Positions 50,809 through 63,530 are shown, numbered from the stretch's first letter. The stretch is DNA of 64,000 nt from Amaranthus tricolor (GCF_026212465.1 NC_080057.1:18743560-18807559), one strand, 5' to 3'. Made by a program: numbers and translations. The notes: generated from the sequence alone by a model not told the origin.

Positions 50809-51275
50809 CTCAAAATAACAATTGGGGGTTTTATTTCAATTAATTTTTGTAGAAAACATTTTTAAAAGACAAAACAATAATTGAGGGTTTAATTTCAAAA
50901 AAATCAAGAACCAAATATTAGCCTTTCTTCTTCATTCTCAAAAATATCGCAAATTTTAGAGATGATTGTGGTGATATCAAATCCTTCCATGAAAGCATCC
51001 ATGGTGTTTCATTATGGATGTGATTATGGTGAATACAAAATGCAAGCATGAAACCATTATTGAAGCTGAATGTTTGATTTTCATTGATGATATGGAACAG
51101 TTTTTTAAGATTACTGCAATAATTACAACGGTAGTTTTCAAGAGGAGATGTTAATGATGTTCATTGGATTATGGAAGGTTCATTTTTGAAACACACATCC
51201 TGATGTTGATGTTGGGATTTTAATTTTATTTTTTCTTTTCATATAAGTTGGCAGCATACATTGGCTGGCCTTGAG

Positions 51276-51395
51276 GACCATTTCTGAAAGAGACGGTCTC
51301 TTAAGAGGCTAATAGTTTCTTAAATTATAAAATGATAAACCGAAAAAAAAAATTATCATAAAAGACAGTCTTTAAAAGAGACCATCTTTTATGGG
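51276..51395. repeat. gagacggtctc palindrome-bearing junction
   Basis: Contains 'agagacggtctcttaagagg' (51287-51306) and 'aaagacagtctttaaaagag' (51361-51380), short palindromes between the two foldback elements. They may be the ends of a small MITE like that at 48212. Confidence 0.4.
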
Positions 51396-52335
51396 CTAGC
51401 TATCCAATTTTTTTTTCTTTTAAAAAAACATAATTTAGGTTTGATTAAAAACTGAAATTTTAAATTTCAAAATTTACTTTCATTTTCAGTGCATTATTTA
51501 TGTCAGTTTTAATTTTCCTTCATTTACTTTTTTATCTTCCTTCTTCTTATACTATCTTCTCTCAAACCTTCTATTCTCAAACTTTCTATTCTCAAACTTT
51601 CTCAAATTTCAGAACAAATTTGATTAAAATTTTCATCTTCTCTATTCTTCTTTGTTCAAATGTAAAAAAGTTTGATTCATTTTTTTTGATTTATTTTGTT
51701 CGTTTTTTTAGAGTATTTTTGATAGATTTATGATTGTTCTTGTTATTATTTGTTTAATAATATGGAATTTTTTGTGTGAATAATTGTTTTCATGTGAATA
51801 ATATGTAACTTTTTTGTTACATTTATGAAGACTTATAAGAAGAAATCAAGCTTGATAGAGCATGATTAATCCCAAATACAAGAAGGCGAATTGTGTTATA
51901 TCAAATTAGAAACAGAAGAAGGGACGTAATTAGGTATGATTAATCTTTTATTTTTTATTTATTTATTTTTTGGTGTTTCTTGCGTTTTTTGAAGGATATA
52001 TATGTTGGTATTTGGGGTTCTGGAACAGGTATTAAGCATATAGTAAGTAGGCATTAAGGATGAAATAAATAGACGTTATAGATACTATAGTAGGCATTAA
52101 GCTCACTGAAAGTAGACATTAAGCATACTATAAGTTGGCATTAAGGAGACAATAAGTAGGTTGCATTAAGGATGATGTAAGTAGGCATTAAAAATGATGT
52201 AAGTAGTCATTAAGCATACTATAAGTTGGCATTAAGGGTACTATTAGTAGGCATTAAACATAATGTAAGTAGGCATCAAGGATAATGCAAGTAGGCATCA
52301 AGGATAATGCAAGTAGGCATTAAGGATGATGTAAG

Positions 52336-53578
52336 TACAAGTGTTAAAAAATTATTCAATTTGGAAAGTCCGACCCGAATTATCCGATATCCGGTTTCCA
52401 AAACCGAATAATTTATCCTATTAATAAAATTCGGATAATCCGGCCTGGGTACCCGATTTGAAATCCGGGTATTCGGGTCGAGTACGGATCATATATTTTG
52501 GGAATCCGATACCCAGTATCCGGTTTATTATTATTTTATTTTTTATATTTTTTTGGAAACCCTAATGTTAGGTTGGGCCTTTTTTTTTCCAGCCTGCTTA
52601 GTCTTTTCTCTCTCCTTGTTTTGTTTTCACAAAGTCAAAAATCCTAGTTTCTCATGCGAAGTAGTACTTACTTCTTCACCCCAACCTTTTGTGTCTTTCT
52701 CTATTCAGCTTCTTCTTCTTCTTCTTCACGCTAACCTTCACTCATTGCCAACCTTGAATCTAAAAGGTGTAACTAAAGATGTAGAATCGAGATTGGTATT
52801 TCAGATTTTTTTAATTTGATGGGAATTTATATGAGTAACTAAAGATGTAGAATATTTGGGTTTGATTGATGGGTTTTGAATTGCACTTCTATATGAGTAA
52901 TAGGAGATATTTCATACAAGTATTTCTTTTACTGCATATTCCGCGTTTGATTCTTTATCACTGAACTTGACCAGAACCATGCAAAGTTAGTATTAGGAAT
53001 TTGCATTTTTGATCAGAAATAAATGGAGTTGGATGAAGTTATGTTGTAGTTTATGCATATTTTTATTAATATGATTAAAACGAGCTCTTGCTATGTTGGT
53101 GCTATTATGATTATTGGTTTAATAGAAATGGCTGTGAAACCTTATAAACTAGTCAGAATAAGAATGTATTGGATATAGTTCCTTAGCTGTGAAAGATTCT
53201 TCCTTTTGTGAACTTGTGGTGAGATTTAGTATTTGAATTTATTCCTTGATTATAAGATTTTAGTTAAGTGACTGACTATTGTGATTATTTAAGAAATTAG
53301 TTATGTATTTGAATTTATTCCTTGATTATGATTATTAAGAGATTTAGTATTTGAAATTTATACAAACAAAAAATATTCTAAAAGAAAAAAAAAGAAGAAA
53401 AACGCATGTTTAATGAAATAAACAAAATCGAATATCCGATTTCCGACACGGAATAAACCGGGTATTCGAAAAATCGGATATCCGGATTGAAAAATCGGAA
53501 TTGGGTTGCATTCTTAGGTCTTCGGAAAATCGGATATCCGGATCGAATATGATCTCGTATCAAGTTTGAACACCCCGA
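52336..53578. mobile_element. Non-autonomous hAT with cggatatccg subterminal motifs
   Basis: It lies in the 22-bp array. The flanks share gatgtaag (8 bp, with two further matching bases that blur the exact edge). The ends are tacaagtgttaaa and, on the reverse strand, tcggggtgttcaaa. Both inner ends have clusters of 'ccgatatccgg', 'gggtattcggg' and 'atccggat'. The middle (52550-52760) reads like a host leader with 'cttcttcttcttcttc'. No transposase. Confidence 0.65.
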
Positions 53579-54278
53579 GATGTAAGTAGACATTAAGGAT
53601 TCAATAAGTATGCATTAAGGATACTAACATTAAGGATGATATAAGTAGACATTAAAAATAATGTGAGTAGGCATTAAAAATAATGTGAGTAGGCATTAAT
53701 CATTCTCAAATAGACATTAAGAAGCCTTTAAATAGGCACCATATTTGATAAGCTATGTACATCATATAATATATTTGTTTAGTGTTTTCAAACCAAACTC
53801 TTTATTTTGTTGTTGTTTGTCTTCTCTTCTCAAAGTGCCCTTTAATTCTTTTTCCCCTCTGTATTACTGACTTTTTAGGATCAAGTATAATAAATGGTGC
53901 ATGTGATTGTGATTGATATTCTTAAATTGTATCTTCTTGCATTGTAATATCTTTGACGGATCCATATGTCTGATCTACATACAGCTCCTCACAATGCAAT
54001 CATAATTTGTAGTGTATTATCATGAATTTTTCTTGTGAACATAGCAATCAATAATATAAAATAGTAAACATATAAAAAAACATGGCATACTTCAGTCATC
54101 TTTAATGCCTACTTACAGTATGCTTAATGCTTACTTACGTCATCCTTAATGCCTAATTTTAGTATGCTTAATGCCTACTTACGTTATCTTTAATGACTAC
54201 GAATAGTATCCTTAATTACTTCTTATAATATACCCAATATTTACTTACATCATTCTTAATGCCTACTTACAATGTCCT

Positions 54279-55834
54279 TGATAAGTGCAATTATTTGCAG
54301 TTATTTATATCATTTAAAACTCCTTAATGATGATTATTGTTAGTAATTCCGTGCTTATTTTAAAGATTTATGCTACTTTACCCATTTTGGTTATTCATGT
54401 TGATTTTGAACGGGTTTGATCATTTTAGCATAATTCTTATGGTTTTAATGATGAAGAAGCTTACCAAGGAGATTATTGCTTGTTTGAAGATGTTTTACAA
54501 TGAAGATGGGTAAAAGAGTAGAAAAGCATTTAAAACGCAAAAGTTTTGAGGTGGAATTTGATACATGCTCACTCTTTTGGTCATAACTTTTGATATAAAG
54601 GTCGCATTAATGCAAGGTTTACAGCATTAGAAAGTAGACTTCAAGAGCTTTCCAAAGGTATATTATATGTCCAATTCTGATAAAAGAGCAAGAAATGTCG
54701 GTTGTTTAATGTTCGCTAGTCAGAAGCAAAGCGACGAGTCGTCACCTGAAAGCTACGACTCATCTCCAACTGCTGATATCCACTTCTGATAGTTTTCTTT
54801 CACTATTTTAGTGGTTTTACTTATTTTAGTTTTATTTTATTATAAGAAATCAATTATTTTTGAGAGATTGTTCCCCAAGTAACCATAGAATATAAATATG
54901 CATTAGTTAATTTTATTTTTTTGTGCTTGTAGTGCCCTAGATGTCCAAATGCTCTAGTAGTCAGTTTTTAATTTATTTTTCAGATTCTCTTTTTGTTCTT
55001 CTTCATTGAAAGCTTTCATTGTTGAACTACATTATTACATTTATTTTCATTGCAATTTATATTTATGTTCTTCTCAACTAGTAAGTGTTCTTGCTTTATT
55101 ACTTTATTACTTGTCTTTTTGCATTAAATTATTCATCATTTTCATGTGTAGAATTTCAATTAGGGTTTCATTCATCATTAATTGCATGTTTATCATCATG
55201 TCTAGTGAGTAGTTTTCTTCTCTAAGGTTAGGGGATAAATCCTAATTCGAAGCATGGGATGATATTTTATTGATTAATTGTGTGTTTAGGTATATGATTA
55301 AATCTATGCTTAGTGAATTGTAGTTTAAATATCTTTATTGACCTTTTCAATAAAATGGAAGTTTGAAATTATGATTAATTTAGGATTGAGATATATTTAA
55401 GTTAAATTCCTATTAGTTTAGCCAACAAAAAGGAAGTTTGAGGATTAACACCAGTAAGGTCTTAAACCGATATTGATCAATAGAGCGAAAGTTTGAGATT
55501 ATTTAGATCAAGTTTACTTATGCCAAAGACTCAATTTTATACAATTATGAGAGTAATTGACTTCCATGTAAGAATTAGGTGATTTCCGACGCCCTAGATT
55601 TGTCATATTATTATTATTATCTCTGTATTAATCATTGTCTTAGATTAAATCATTAGTTTTATTTGCATTAATTTGGTTAGTGCTTACAGTAGTGTTAGTT
55701 TCTCAAACCAACTACTTGTTGATCCGTGTCTCGTAGTCATAAATCGAACAAATTAGTTAACTCGCTTCCCTGAGTTTGACCCGTACTGCTACACATACAC
55801 TGTACGCTTGCGGTAATTTAAAATTTGCCCACCA
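54279..55834 (+). repeat. 5' LTR of Athila/Tat-like element
   Basis: 1556 bp. It differs from the 3' LTR at many positions, so the element is older than the copia element at 6206. Confidence 0.75.
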
Positions 55835-55837
55835 AGT

Positions 55838-55856
55838 TTTTGGGTGCTGCTGCCGG
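55838..55856 (+). promoter_or_regulatory. Degenerate primer binding site, tRNA-Asp type
   Basis: ttttgggtgctgctgccgg resembles the common plant site ttttggcgccgttgccgg with several changes. Confidence 0.5.
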
Positions 55857-55929
55857 TGGAAGCGATGTATAATTCATTTGTTTAGTTGATAAATTTACTT
55901 GATACTTTTGTGTTGGCCATGACTATATT

Positions 55930-56624
55930 CTATTTTCTGCGATGTGAAGGTGAGCAGTTCTATGCATATTTCTCTAGATTTCAAGATTATGTGGAATACT
56001 TGGCCTCTTGTGGTTACACTTTTATCATGAGGATCTAAGCCATGTGATTTTAGAGGAGATGAACCGGAAGTCTAGGAGTCTAGCCAACTATATGGGCAAT
56101 AATCAGATACTTAGCATGGATGATAATTATCGTTGGGACTTCTTTTGCAATATGTCTGCTCAGTGTTTGCTGGATGAACAACGTCAAGAATCTCTTTGTA
56201 GACAAGTATCAACAATAATCGAGGAATTAGCAATATAGAACGAACAGTTGAGCTCAATGATTCCCTTTCTTTAAAGGGTAATGTGGGTGAGTTACACTTT
56301 CCAATTGAACAAGGTGATAATCTTAATGACTCTGACTTACCCATTGATTTATCTTGTGATAGCTCATGTATTGTTCCTTCTAACATGTTAATTAATGACG
56401 AGGAAGTAGGGCCTTTAGTGTATGATGCTATTGAGTCTTATGATATTACTTCTTATGATTGTGTCTCCCCATCTCACCTCATTCATTCACCACCCATTGA
56501 GCGTGAGTCCACCATTGATCATCCCAACTTTGTTAATGAGGAGTGTCATTCCAAGTCTATTTGGGAACGTGAAGTAGATGCAATTGAGATAATGTTAGTG
56601 TTCACCAAACATTTAACTTCTTGA
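55930..56624 (+). pseudogene. gag-like fragment of non-autonomous LTR element
   Basis: The frame begins EGEQFYAYFSRFQDYVEYL, then CGYTF. After a one-base frameshift near 56025 it continues with LSHVILEEMNRKSRSLANYM, GNNQILSMDDNYRWDFF. This text resembles gag-like proteins of non-autonomous plant gypsy relatives. A stop at 56236-56238 is followed by another frame (56283-56624) rich in Asp/Ser with DLSCDSSCIVPS. No zinc knuckle. The end is cut by a solo LTR. Confidence 0.45.
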
Positions 56625-58493
56625 TGGAATTACCGCAAGTGCAAGGATCGTTGCACTAACCGGGTTATGTTCACGGGGAAACAAGGTTATGTGTATTTTG
56701 CTTGCGTATTAGTCTGATATAAGAAGGGGAGTTTTTGAATGCACTAATCAGAAAGATATGTAAAGTAAAAAGGGGGTTTAACAATCAACGATACAAAGGG
56801 AGTACGGTTAAATTGCTCATGATGACTTTTCGATGGCGATACACTAACTTCTTAAGGGTCATTAAAGAGTAGTGAATGGCACTAAGAAGAGCAATCTGAT
56901 CCTTGATCGGGCTTGGGATTGCCTCCAAGCTTTTCACCATCCTAACTTTCGTGAGTGAAGATGAAGATCTCGGGCTATAAATTATCTGCTACTTGCTCAT
57001 CCCTCCCTACTCTCGTAGGTGAAGAAAAAAGCCCTTAGATGAGAGGGTGGATGCAAGGTTCAATCCTCATTGATCCCTCATATCCGATTCTATCCATTGA
57101 GCAAGGATAAGACTACCCGAAAACCAACTCTCGTTGGTATATTAGAAGCAACCTTGACAATCCTTGACCAATGGGTGAAATAACCCCTCATCTAAGCATT
57201 AATCGACCCAAGATCAATTAGAGTTTCATCATCATCAAGCCATCATAAGGGTTGAGTTAACCCCAACCCTAGAAAACTACTCACTACTCATTCTATTGCT
57301 TAAAGACATCATGATAGATAATAAGACAAGATATTGAATAACCAACAAGCACAAGAATCTAAATATTAAAGCTAATGAGAACAAAATTAAACTATCAATA
57401 ATAACTAAGAAGTATTGGAAGGTACGTAAAAAAGATGGGAGCAAATGGAGAACAAAGATTAAAAAAAAAACCCAGAAAAATATTGAAGCTTAAACCTTCA
57501 ACTATGGAGGTTGATAAAGAAGAGAAGCTCCAACTAGCAATAACCAATAGATTGAACAACTATAAAGCTAAAATAAACTTTGATTGAAGTATTTTTGTGA
57601 TTTTCAATGTTGATTGTAGAAAATAAAACATAGGGTTTTAAGAACAAAGATGAAGGAAGAACTAAAAAGCATACAATGATTCTTGTAAAAATAAGCTAAC
57701 ACAAGTAGTACAAGTAATGTAAAAAGGTGTGTTCTCATATTACAAAATATCACCCTTATATAGTAATGCTCGAGTGATGTAACCTAGGTCTTCCAAAACA
57801 GAGGAATAATCCTTAAAAATGACGTAAAAAGGGCCGTCAAATGAGCAGCCAAAGCCAAAAGCCCATTCCGCGAAGAGGGAACGATCGATCGTTTTGGCGG
57901 GAACGATCGCTCGTTCTACTTTCTAATCTCTGATGCTGCTGTAAGGTGCAGAACGAGTGGTCGTTCTAGGGGGAACGACCATGGTCATTCAACTTTATGA
58001 TCTCTTTTGCTAAACATGCTCTTCAAGGTTAGGGAACGAGTGGTTGTTCTGGGGGGAACGACCATGGTCATTCAACTTTCTAATCTCAATTCTTGGACAT
58101 GCTTCTTCAAGGTTAGGGAACAAGTGGTCATTCAGCTATCTGATCTCTTTCTTCGGCATGCTTCTTCAAGGTTAGGAAACGAGTGGTCATTCCCATGGGA
58201 ACATGTGGTCGTTCCCTTGCTGAAATCCTTTTTTCTTCCTTGTCTTGGCTTGGATTTTATCCTTTTATGCTCGGCTCGATCTCATTCCTCCTTCGAGGCC
58301 TCCGGGGCTTAGGAACCACCATCCCTAGCATGCTTTGGGTCGAAAATACGTGAGAAACCTGCAAAGACACGAACAAATGAATGCTACCCTCAAAGAGGGC
58401 GTAAATTCGACAAAAGGACATATATATGAATGAAAATCGAGTATAAACAAGCCATAAAGAGCTACATGGCAAGGGCAAATTAAGGGTTTATCA
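56622..58493 (-). mobile_element. Nested solo LTR in reverse orientation
   Basis: On the minus strand it starts TGATAAACCCTTAATTTG at 58493 and ends near ggtaattccatca at 56622. Host-element text continues on both sides. No clear 5-bp duplication was found, perhaps because the right junction was later duplicated. It contains a tandem repeat block at 57880-58215. Confidence 0.5.
57880..58215. repeat. Tandem repeats with gaacga(c/g)tggtcgttc motif
   Basis: Five imperfect units of 55-70 bp share 'gaacgagtggtcgttc', 'gaacgaccatggtcattc' and 'cttcaaggttaggg'. Each has partly self-complementary ends. Confidence 0.75.
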
Positions 58494-58946
58494 GTTAAAC
58501 GGTAACAAAGTCTATAATGAAGAAACATTAGCAGTGATTAACTCTTTTGATACTAAGTTTCTTCATCTCTAGACTTCTTCATGTCTCAAATTTGTTTTTG
58601 GCTGAGGAAGAAAAGTCCCTAATGGTTGCATCACCACCTTTAATTCATAAGAGTACTTTAGAGTATGTTAATACTGATTTTATTGCTAATCATTTTACAA
58701 ACAAGCCATAATGAGCTACATGGCAAGGGCAAATTAAGGGTTTATCAGTTAGAAGGTAACGGAGTCTATGATGAAGAAACATTAGCAGTGATTAACTCTT
58801 TTGATACTAAGTTTCTTCATCTCTGGACTTCTTCATGTCTCGAATTTGTTTTTGGCTGAGGAAGAAAAGTCCCTTATGGTTGCATCACCACCTTTAATTC
58901 ATAAGAGTACTGTAGAGTATGTTAATACTGATTTTATTGCTAATAA
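58447..58946 (+). repeat. Direct tandem duplication, two units offset by 254 bp
   Basis: Units 58447-58692 and 58701-58946 share about 246 bp starting acaagccataa(a/t)gagctac. Each unit holds the last 47 bp of the nested LTR plus the first 200 bp of the sequence beyond it. Confidence 0.9.
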
Positions 58947-59193
58947 TTATGTTATTGACGAACTATCCTGTTATAGTCTCTTTGACCATGATCCTTATGT
59001 GCTAAATCGAACTAATGTGCATGCTTTTCCTGAATGTGCCACTAGACTGTTTGGCAAATCTAAAAGGGATCTCACCTTTGTTTGTATGGTTATTCTTCTT
59101 ACGAACTACCTCTTTTATGTTGGTTTAAATTTTTCAAAGGAGTTCAATAAGATGCTAAGAGCTTCGACGATGTCCAATCTTGAGCCTAGTTAA
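58870..59193 (+). other. Unassigned frame of the LTR element
   Basis: About 108 codons from MVASPPLIHKSTVEYVN, with FDHDPYVLNR and CATRLFGKSKRDL, ending in a TM-like segment and MSNLEPS. Not a known retroviral enzyme. It is part of the internal region, and similar frames occur in non-autonomous gypsy relatives (recalled, unsure). Confidence 0.35.
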
Positions 59194-61007
59194 CTAGGTT
59201 GAGTTGCATTGAGCTATAGACGTTAAATAAGCGCTTTACGGGAGCTAAGCCGTAGTTTTAGTTAGATTTTATTTTTGTTTTAGTTCTTTTTACATTAGAC
59301 TTCCCCTATCCATGTGCTTAAGTTTTTAATGTCTTTGTCCCTTCGTTATGCTGTAAAGCATTGAGGATAATGCTTCTGATAAGCATGGGGGGTAGGGGGG
59401 AAGGGGGGGAGTCTACACCTACTAGTGTAGTTTTTTATTGCTTTCTTAGTTTAGGATTTATTGCTTTCTTAGTTTAGATTTCATGCTTTCTTATATTAGA
59501 ATTTTTATTATTTTTGTTAATATTTTTGTTTTGTTTAAGCTGTTTGTTTACTCCTTACCCAAAAAAAAGAAGAAAAAAATGAAGAAAACAAGAGAGAATG
59601 CTAGCCAATAACTTGTGAAGGAGGTCTAAGAAAAAGGAGAGTGAGTGTTCATCAGCTGATATCATTTTTCCTCCTTTGCATGGCACTTGCAGGTATACTT
59701 CTATTCCTATTTCTACTCTCATCTTTCTCTATATTGTAACTCCACTATATTATCACACCTTGACCCACGTAGCTATCCTCACTTAGATTCTCGCACATCA
59801 TCTTTTATTTAACCATTACATGTATATGAGCTACAAACTTTAACCAACAATAAGCCCCCATCCTCTTCGATCCAAATTAAGCTCTTAGATTGTGAGATCC
59901 AAGAGCTCCATTAGATGTGCCTTACTGTTATGGAGTTTGGGTGTTTTTTTGGTACATTATGTTGTGGTTGTGATGATGGAATTGTGTGTTGGGATAGCTA
60001 TAAGGTTGATAAGGGGTTTGGGCTTTTTATGGGTTTACATGTGAGATCATTTTATAAGAGAAAGGGAGACTAAGATAGGAAGCCTCTTACTTTCGGGGAG
60101 TCATAAGTAGAGCCGGTGTTTCATGTATAAGAGGTAATGTTGTAACCGATAGTAATATCCCGGTTCAACATTGGAGTTCCATTAGGTAGGTTGCATTATT
60201 TACATTTTGTGCTTTGATTATCATATCCAAGGTTACTAAAGACCCTATTTTGATAAGGGTTGCTGAACACCCTCTTACTACTCACCATGAAAAGCAAGCA
60301 TGGGGGAACCTATTGCTTGCTTGTTCTTGTTTTCTATTCCATATTTTTTGTATAGATTTAGCTGACATATGCATCGTAATTTCAATTTCATTATAGCTGA
60401 ATTTGTACTATGTTCTTCATTGATAAAGGAAATAAGAAAAAAAAATGCTTGATAAGAGGAATAGTCCAGCTAGGTTGAAAACCCGAAAGGGCAACCTAGG
60501 CAAAAGAGCGACATTGAGTGGGTGAGCAAGTGAGAATTGAAAAAAAAATAATGAGTGGTTAGGACAAAAACCCAAATATGAGTTCCTTGGAAAAATGAGA
60601 GAAAAAGAGAGATTTTAATTTTTTATGCATTTCATTTTGTACTTGGAGCTGGCGACATAAGAAGTGGGAGCTATAAGGTAGGCATTTGGGTAGGTCACCA
60701 TTGGAGAGATAAGTGTAGAATTTTTCTTTTCTCATATTCTTTAGAAGACATAAGGAGGTTGAAGTGTAAGGAGTTTGAGTGCTTCCTTTTTAGTACTCTT
60801 GTGTGGTGTTGTGTTAGTGTTAGCCAAGTGAAGGGGACAAGTGGTAAGGATATTTGGATGCTTGGCAAACACCGAGAATTAGAAGAGTCTAGGAAAGGGA
60901 GGCATAAGGAGTAGTTTAGGAACCAGAGACGGTGTCTTAACCTTGATTTCTATGTACTTTCACCTTGATTTGCTCGAGGGCAAGCAAAGGTTAAACATGG
61001 AGGAGTT
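59194..61007 (+). other. 3' internal region of LTR element
   Basis: No domain recognised. Contains G-runs at 59389-59410 (ggggggtaggggggaagggg) and ends with a weak polypurine stretch acatggaggagttt before the 3' LTR. Confidence 0.45.
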
Positions 61008-63052
61008 TAATAAGTGCAATTATTTTCACTTATTTATAACATTTTAAACTTCTTAATGATATTTATTGTTAGTAATTCCATGCTTATTTTGAAGATTTAT
61101 GTTACTTCACTCATTTTGGTTATTCATGTTGATTTTGAACGGTTTTGATCATTTTAAGCATAATTCTTATGGTTTTAATGATGACGGAATTTACTGAGAT
61201 TATTGCTCGTTTGAAGATATTTTACAATGAAGATGGACAAAAGAGTAGAAAAGTGTTTAAAATGCAAAAGTTTTGAGGTGGAATTTGATACATGCTCACT
61301 CTTTTGGTCATAACTTTGATATAAAGATCGCAATAATGCAAGGTTTGCGGCATTGGAAAGTAGACTTTAAGAGCTTTCCAAGTATATTATATGTCCAGCT
61401 CCGACAACCGAGCAAGAAATGGCGGTTGTTTAAAGTTCACCAGTCAGAAGCAAAGCGACGAGTCGTCGCCTGAAAGCTACGACTCGTCTCCAACTGCTGA
61501 TATCCACTTCTAACGGTTTTCTTTCACTATTTTAGTGGTTTTATTTATTTTAGCTTTATTCTATTATAAGAAATTAGTTATTTTTGGGGAGATTGTTCCC
61601 CAAGTAACCTTAGAATATAAATATGCATTAGTTAATTTCATATTTTTGTGCTTTTAGTGCCCTAAATGCCCTAATGCTCTAGTAGTCAGTTTTTAATTCA
61701 TTTTTCAGATTCTCTTTTTGTTCTTCTTCTTAGAGAGCATTCATTGTTGAACTCCATTGTTACATTTATTTTCATTTATTTGCATTACAATTTATATTTA
61801 TGTTCTTCTCAATTAGTAAGTGTTGCTTTATTACTTTATTACTTGTCTTTTTGCATTAAATTATTCATCATTTTCATATGTAGAATTTCAATTAGGGTTT
61901 CATTCATCATTATACTAGTAGAAAAAAGCTTATATGTTGCGTCACATATGCGGCGGTTTTCTAAAGACGCAACGTATAAGTAGTAGGAAAAACAAAAATA
62001 TATAGTATATGTTGCGGTTCTTGAAGAGCATATACTATTAAATTTTTTTTTGTTCTAAATCCGGCCCTTATGTAATGTAAAAAATCCCTTTAAAATTTTC
62101 ATTTTCATTTCATCTTCAAACTACGGAACCCACGAAAACCTTTATCTTCAACCTTTAGGGCCTTGTTCTTCAACCTTCAACGAAATGTGCTTGTTCTTGT
62201 TCTTCTTATTCTTTCTTGTTCTTTTTCTAATCCATGAAAAACCCATGAAAACCCACGAAAACCCATTGAAATCTCACCTTGCTAACCCATTGCAATCTCA
62301 TCTTCAAACCCACGAATTAGGGCTTGTTTTTGTTTTTGTTTTTCTTCATCTTGTTCCTCTTATTCAACTTCATCCTGTGTACTAATATAATTTTGTTTTT
62401 GCTTTTCCATTGTAGGTTACAATGTAGAGCACAACATTATCATTTAAATACCAAGGTAAATTCTATTCATATATTAATAAGTTTTGTTTTTCCATTGAAG
62501 TTTTACATTTTTCTTAGTTTAAATTATTAGTTTGTTAATTAGGGTTGTAATATTATTAGGGTTGTATTATTATTAGGGTTAACTAGGGTTGAATGAATGT
62601 TGTTATTATAATATACATAGGCTTAAAAGAATGTTGTTAATTTCAATTTTGTTTGTGTTTGTGGATTATATATAAGTATGTAGATTAATACTAGTAAGAT
62701 CTTAAACCGATATTGATCAATAGAGTGGAAGCTTGAGATTAATTAGATCACGTTTAATTATGCCAAAAACTCAATTTCATACAACTATAAGAGTAATTGA
62801 CTCCCATGTTAGAATTAGGTAATTTCTGACGCCCTAAATTTGTCATATTATTATAATTTCCGTATTAATCATTGTCTTATATTCAATTATTAGTTTTATT
62901 TGCATTAATTTGGTTATTTCTCAACCCAACTACTCGCTGATCCGTGTCTCGTAGTCATAAATCGAACAAATTAGTTAACTCGCTTCCCTGAGTTCAACCC
63001 GTATTGCTTCACATACACCGTGCGCTTGCGGGAATTTAAAATTTGCACATTA
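61008..63052 (+). repeat. 3' LTR of Athila/Tat-like element, with foreign insert
   Basis: Colinear with the 5' LTR except that about 265 bp (equivalent to 55180-55442) are replaced by the 770-bp segment 61913-62682. Confidence 0.72.
61913..62682 (+). mobile_element. CACTA-like terminal fragment
   Basis: Begins tactagtagaaaaaagc, close to the plant CACTA end cactagtagaaaaa. It is followed by subterminal copies of 'tatatgttgcgtcacatatg' and 'gacgcaacgtataag' in both orientations and a leader-like region. Only one end is present. Confidence 0.5.
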
Positions 63053-63530
63053 GTCTTTAATGCCTACTTACCATATGCTTAATGTCAACTTAAAGTATCC
63101 TAAATGCCTACTTACAATATCCTTAATGCCTACTTACAATATCCTTAATGCCTACTTACAATATGCTTAATACCTACTTATAGTACCCTTAATGCCTACT
63201 TACAATAACCTTAATGCCTACTTGTTGTAACCTTATATGCATACTTATATACTTCAGTTAATTTGATTAATGTCTACTTATATTGTCCTTAATTAATGCC
63301 TATTTACATCATTCTTATTGCGTACTTATATTATGTTTAATACCTACTTATAGTATGTTTAATGCGTACTTACAATATACTTAATACCTACTTATATGAT
63401 TATATCATCCTATTGCCTACTTACATTATCCTAAATGTCAACTTAAATACCTATTTACAATAAATTTAATGCCTACGTATAGTATCAACCTTAATGCCTA
63501 CTTACATACTTCATTAAATTTGAATAATGA

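Larger units (their letters stand above)
48490..51275. mobile_element. Foldback-type element A with inverted 22-bp repeat arrays
   Basis: A left unique arm, a plus-oriented 22-bp repeat array (48977-49422), a centre of about 590 bp, and the same repeat inverted (50009-50808), then a right arm. The left arm is closely related to 51400-51870, the start of element B ('ttattatttgtttaataatatg', 'aagaagaaa.caagcttgatag'). No transposase is visible. The structure fits foldback elements whose long inverted repeats are built of short tandem units. Confidence 0.65.
54279..63052 (+). mobile_element. Non-autonomous LTR retrotransposon, Athila/Tat-like
   Basis: A pair of related LTRs (54279-55834 and 61008-63052) starts TGATAAGTGCAAT / TAATAAGTGCAAT and ends tttgcccacca / tttgcacatta, with near-matching 5-bp flanks GTCCT and GTCTT. 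A tRNA-Asp-like primer site follows the 5' LTR. The internal part holds only a gag-like fragment and unknown frames, and no protease, reverse transcriptase or integrase. Assignment to the gypsy Athila/Tat side rests on the primer site and on the LTR start style. Confidence 0.75.
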
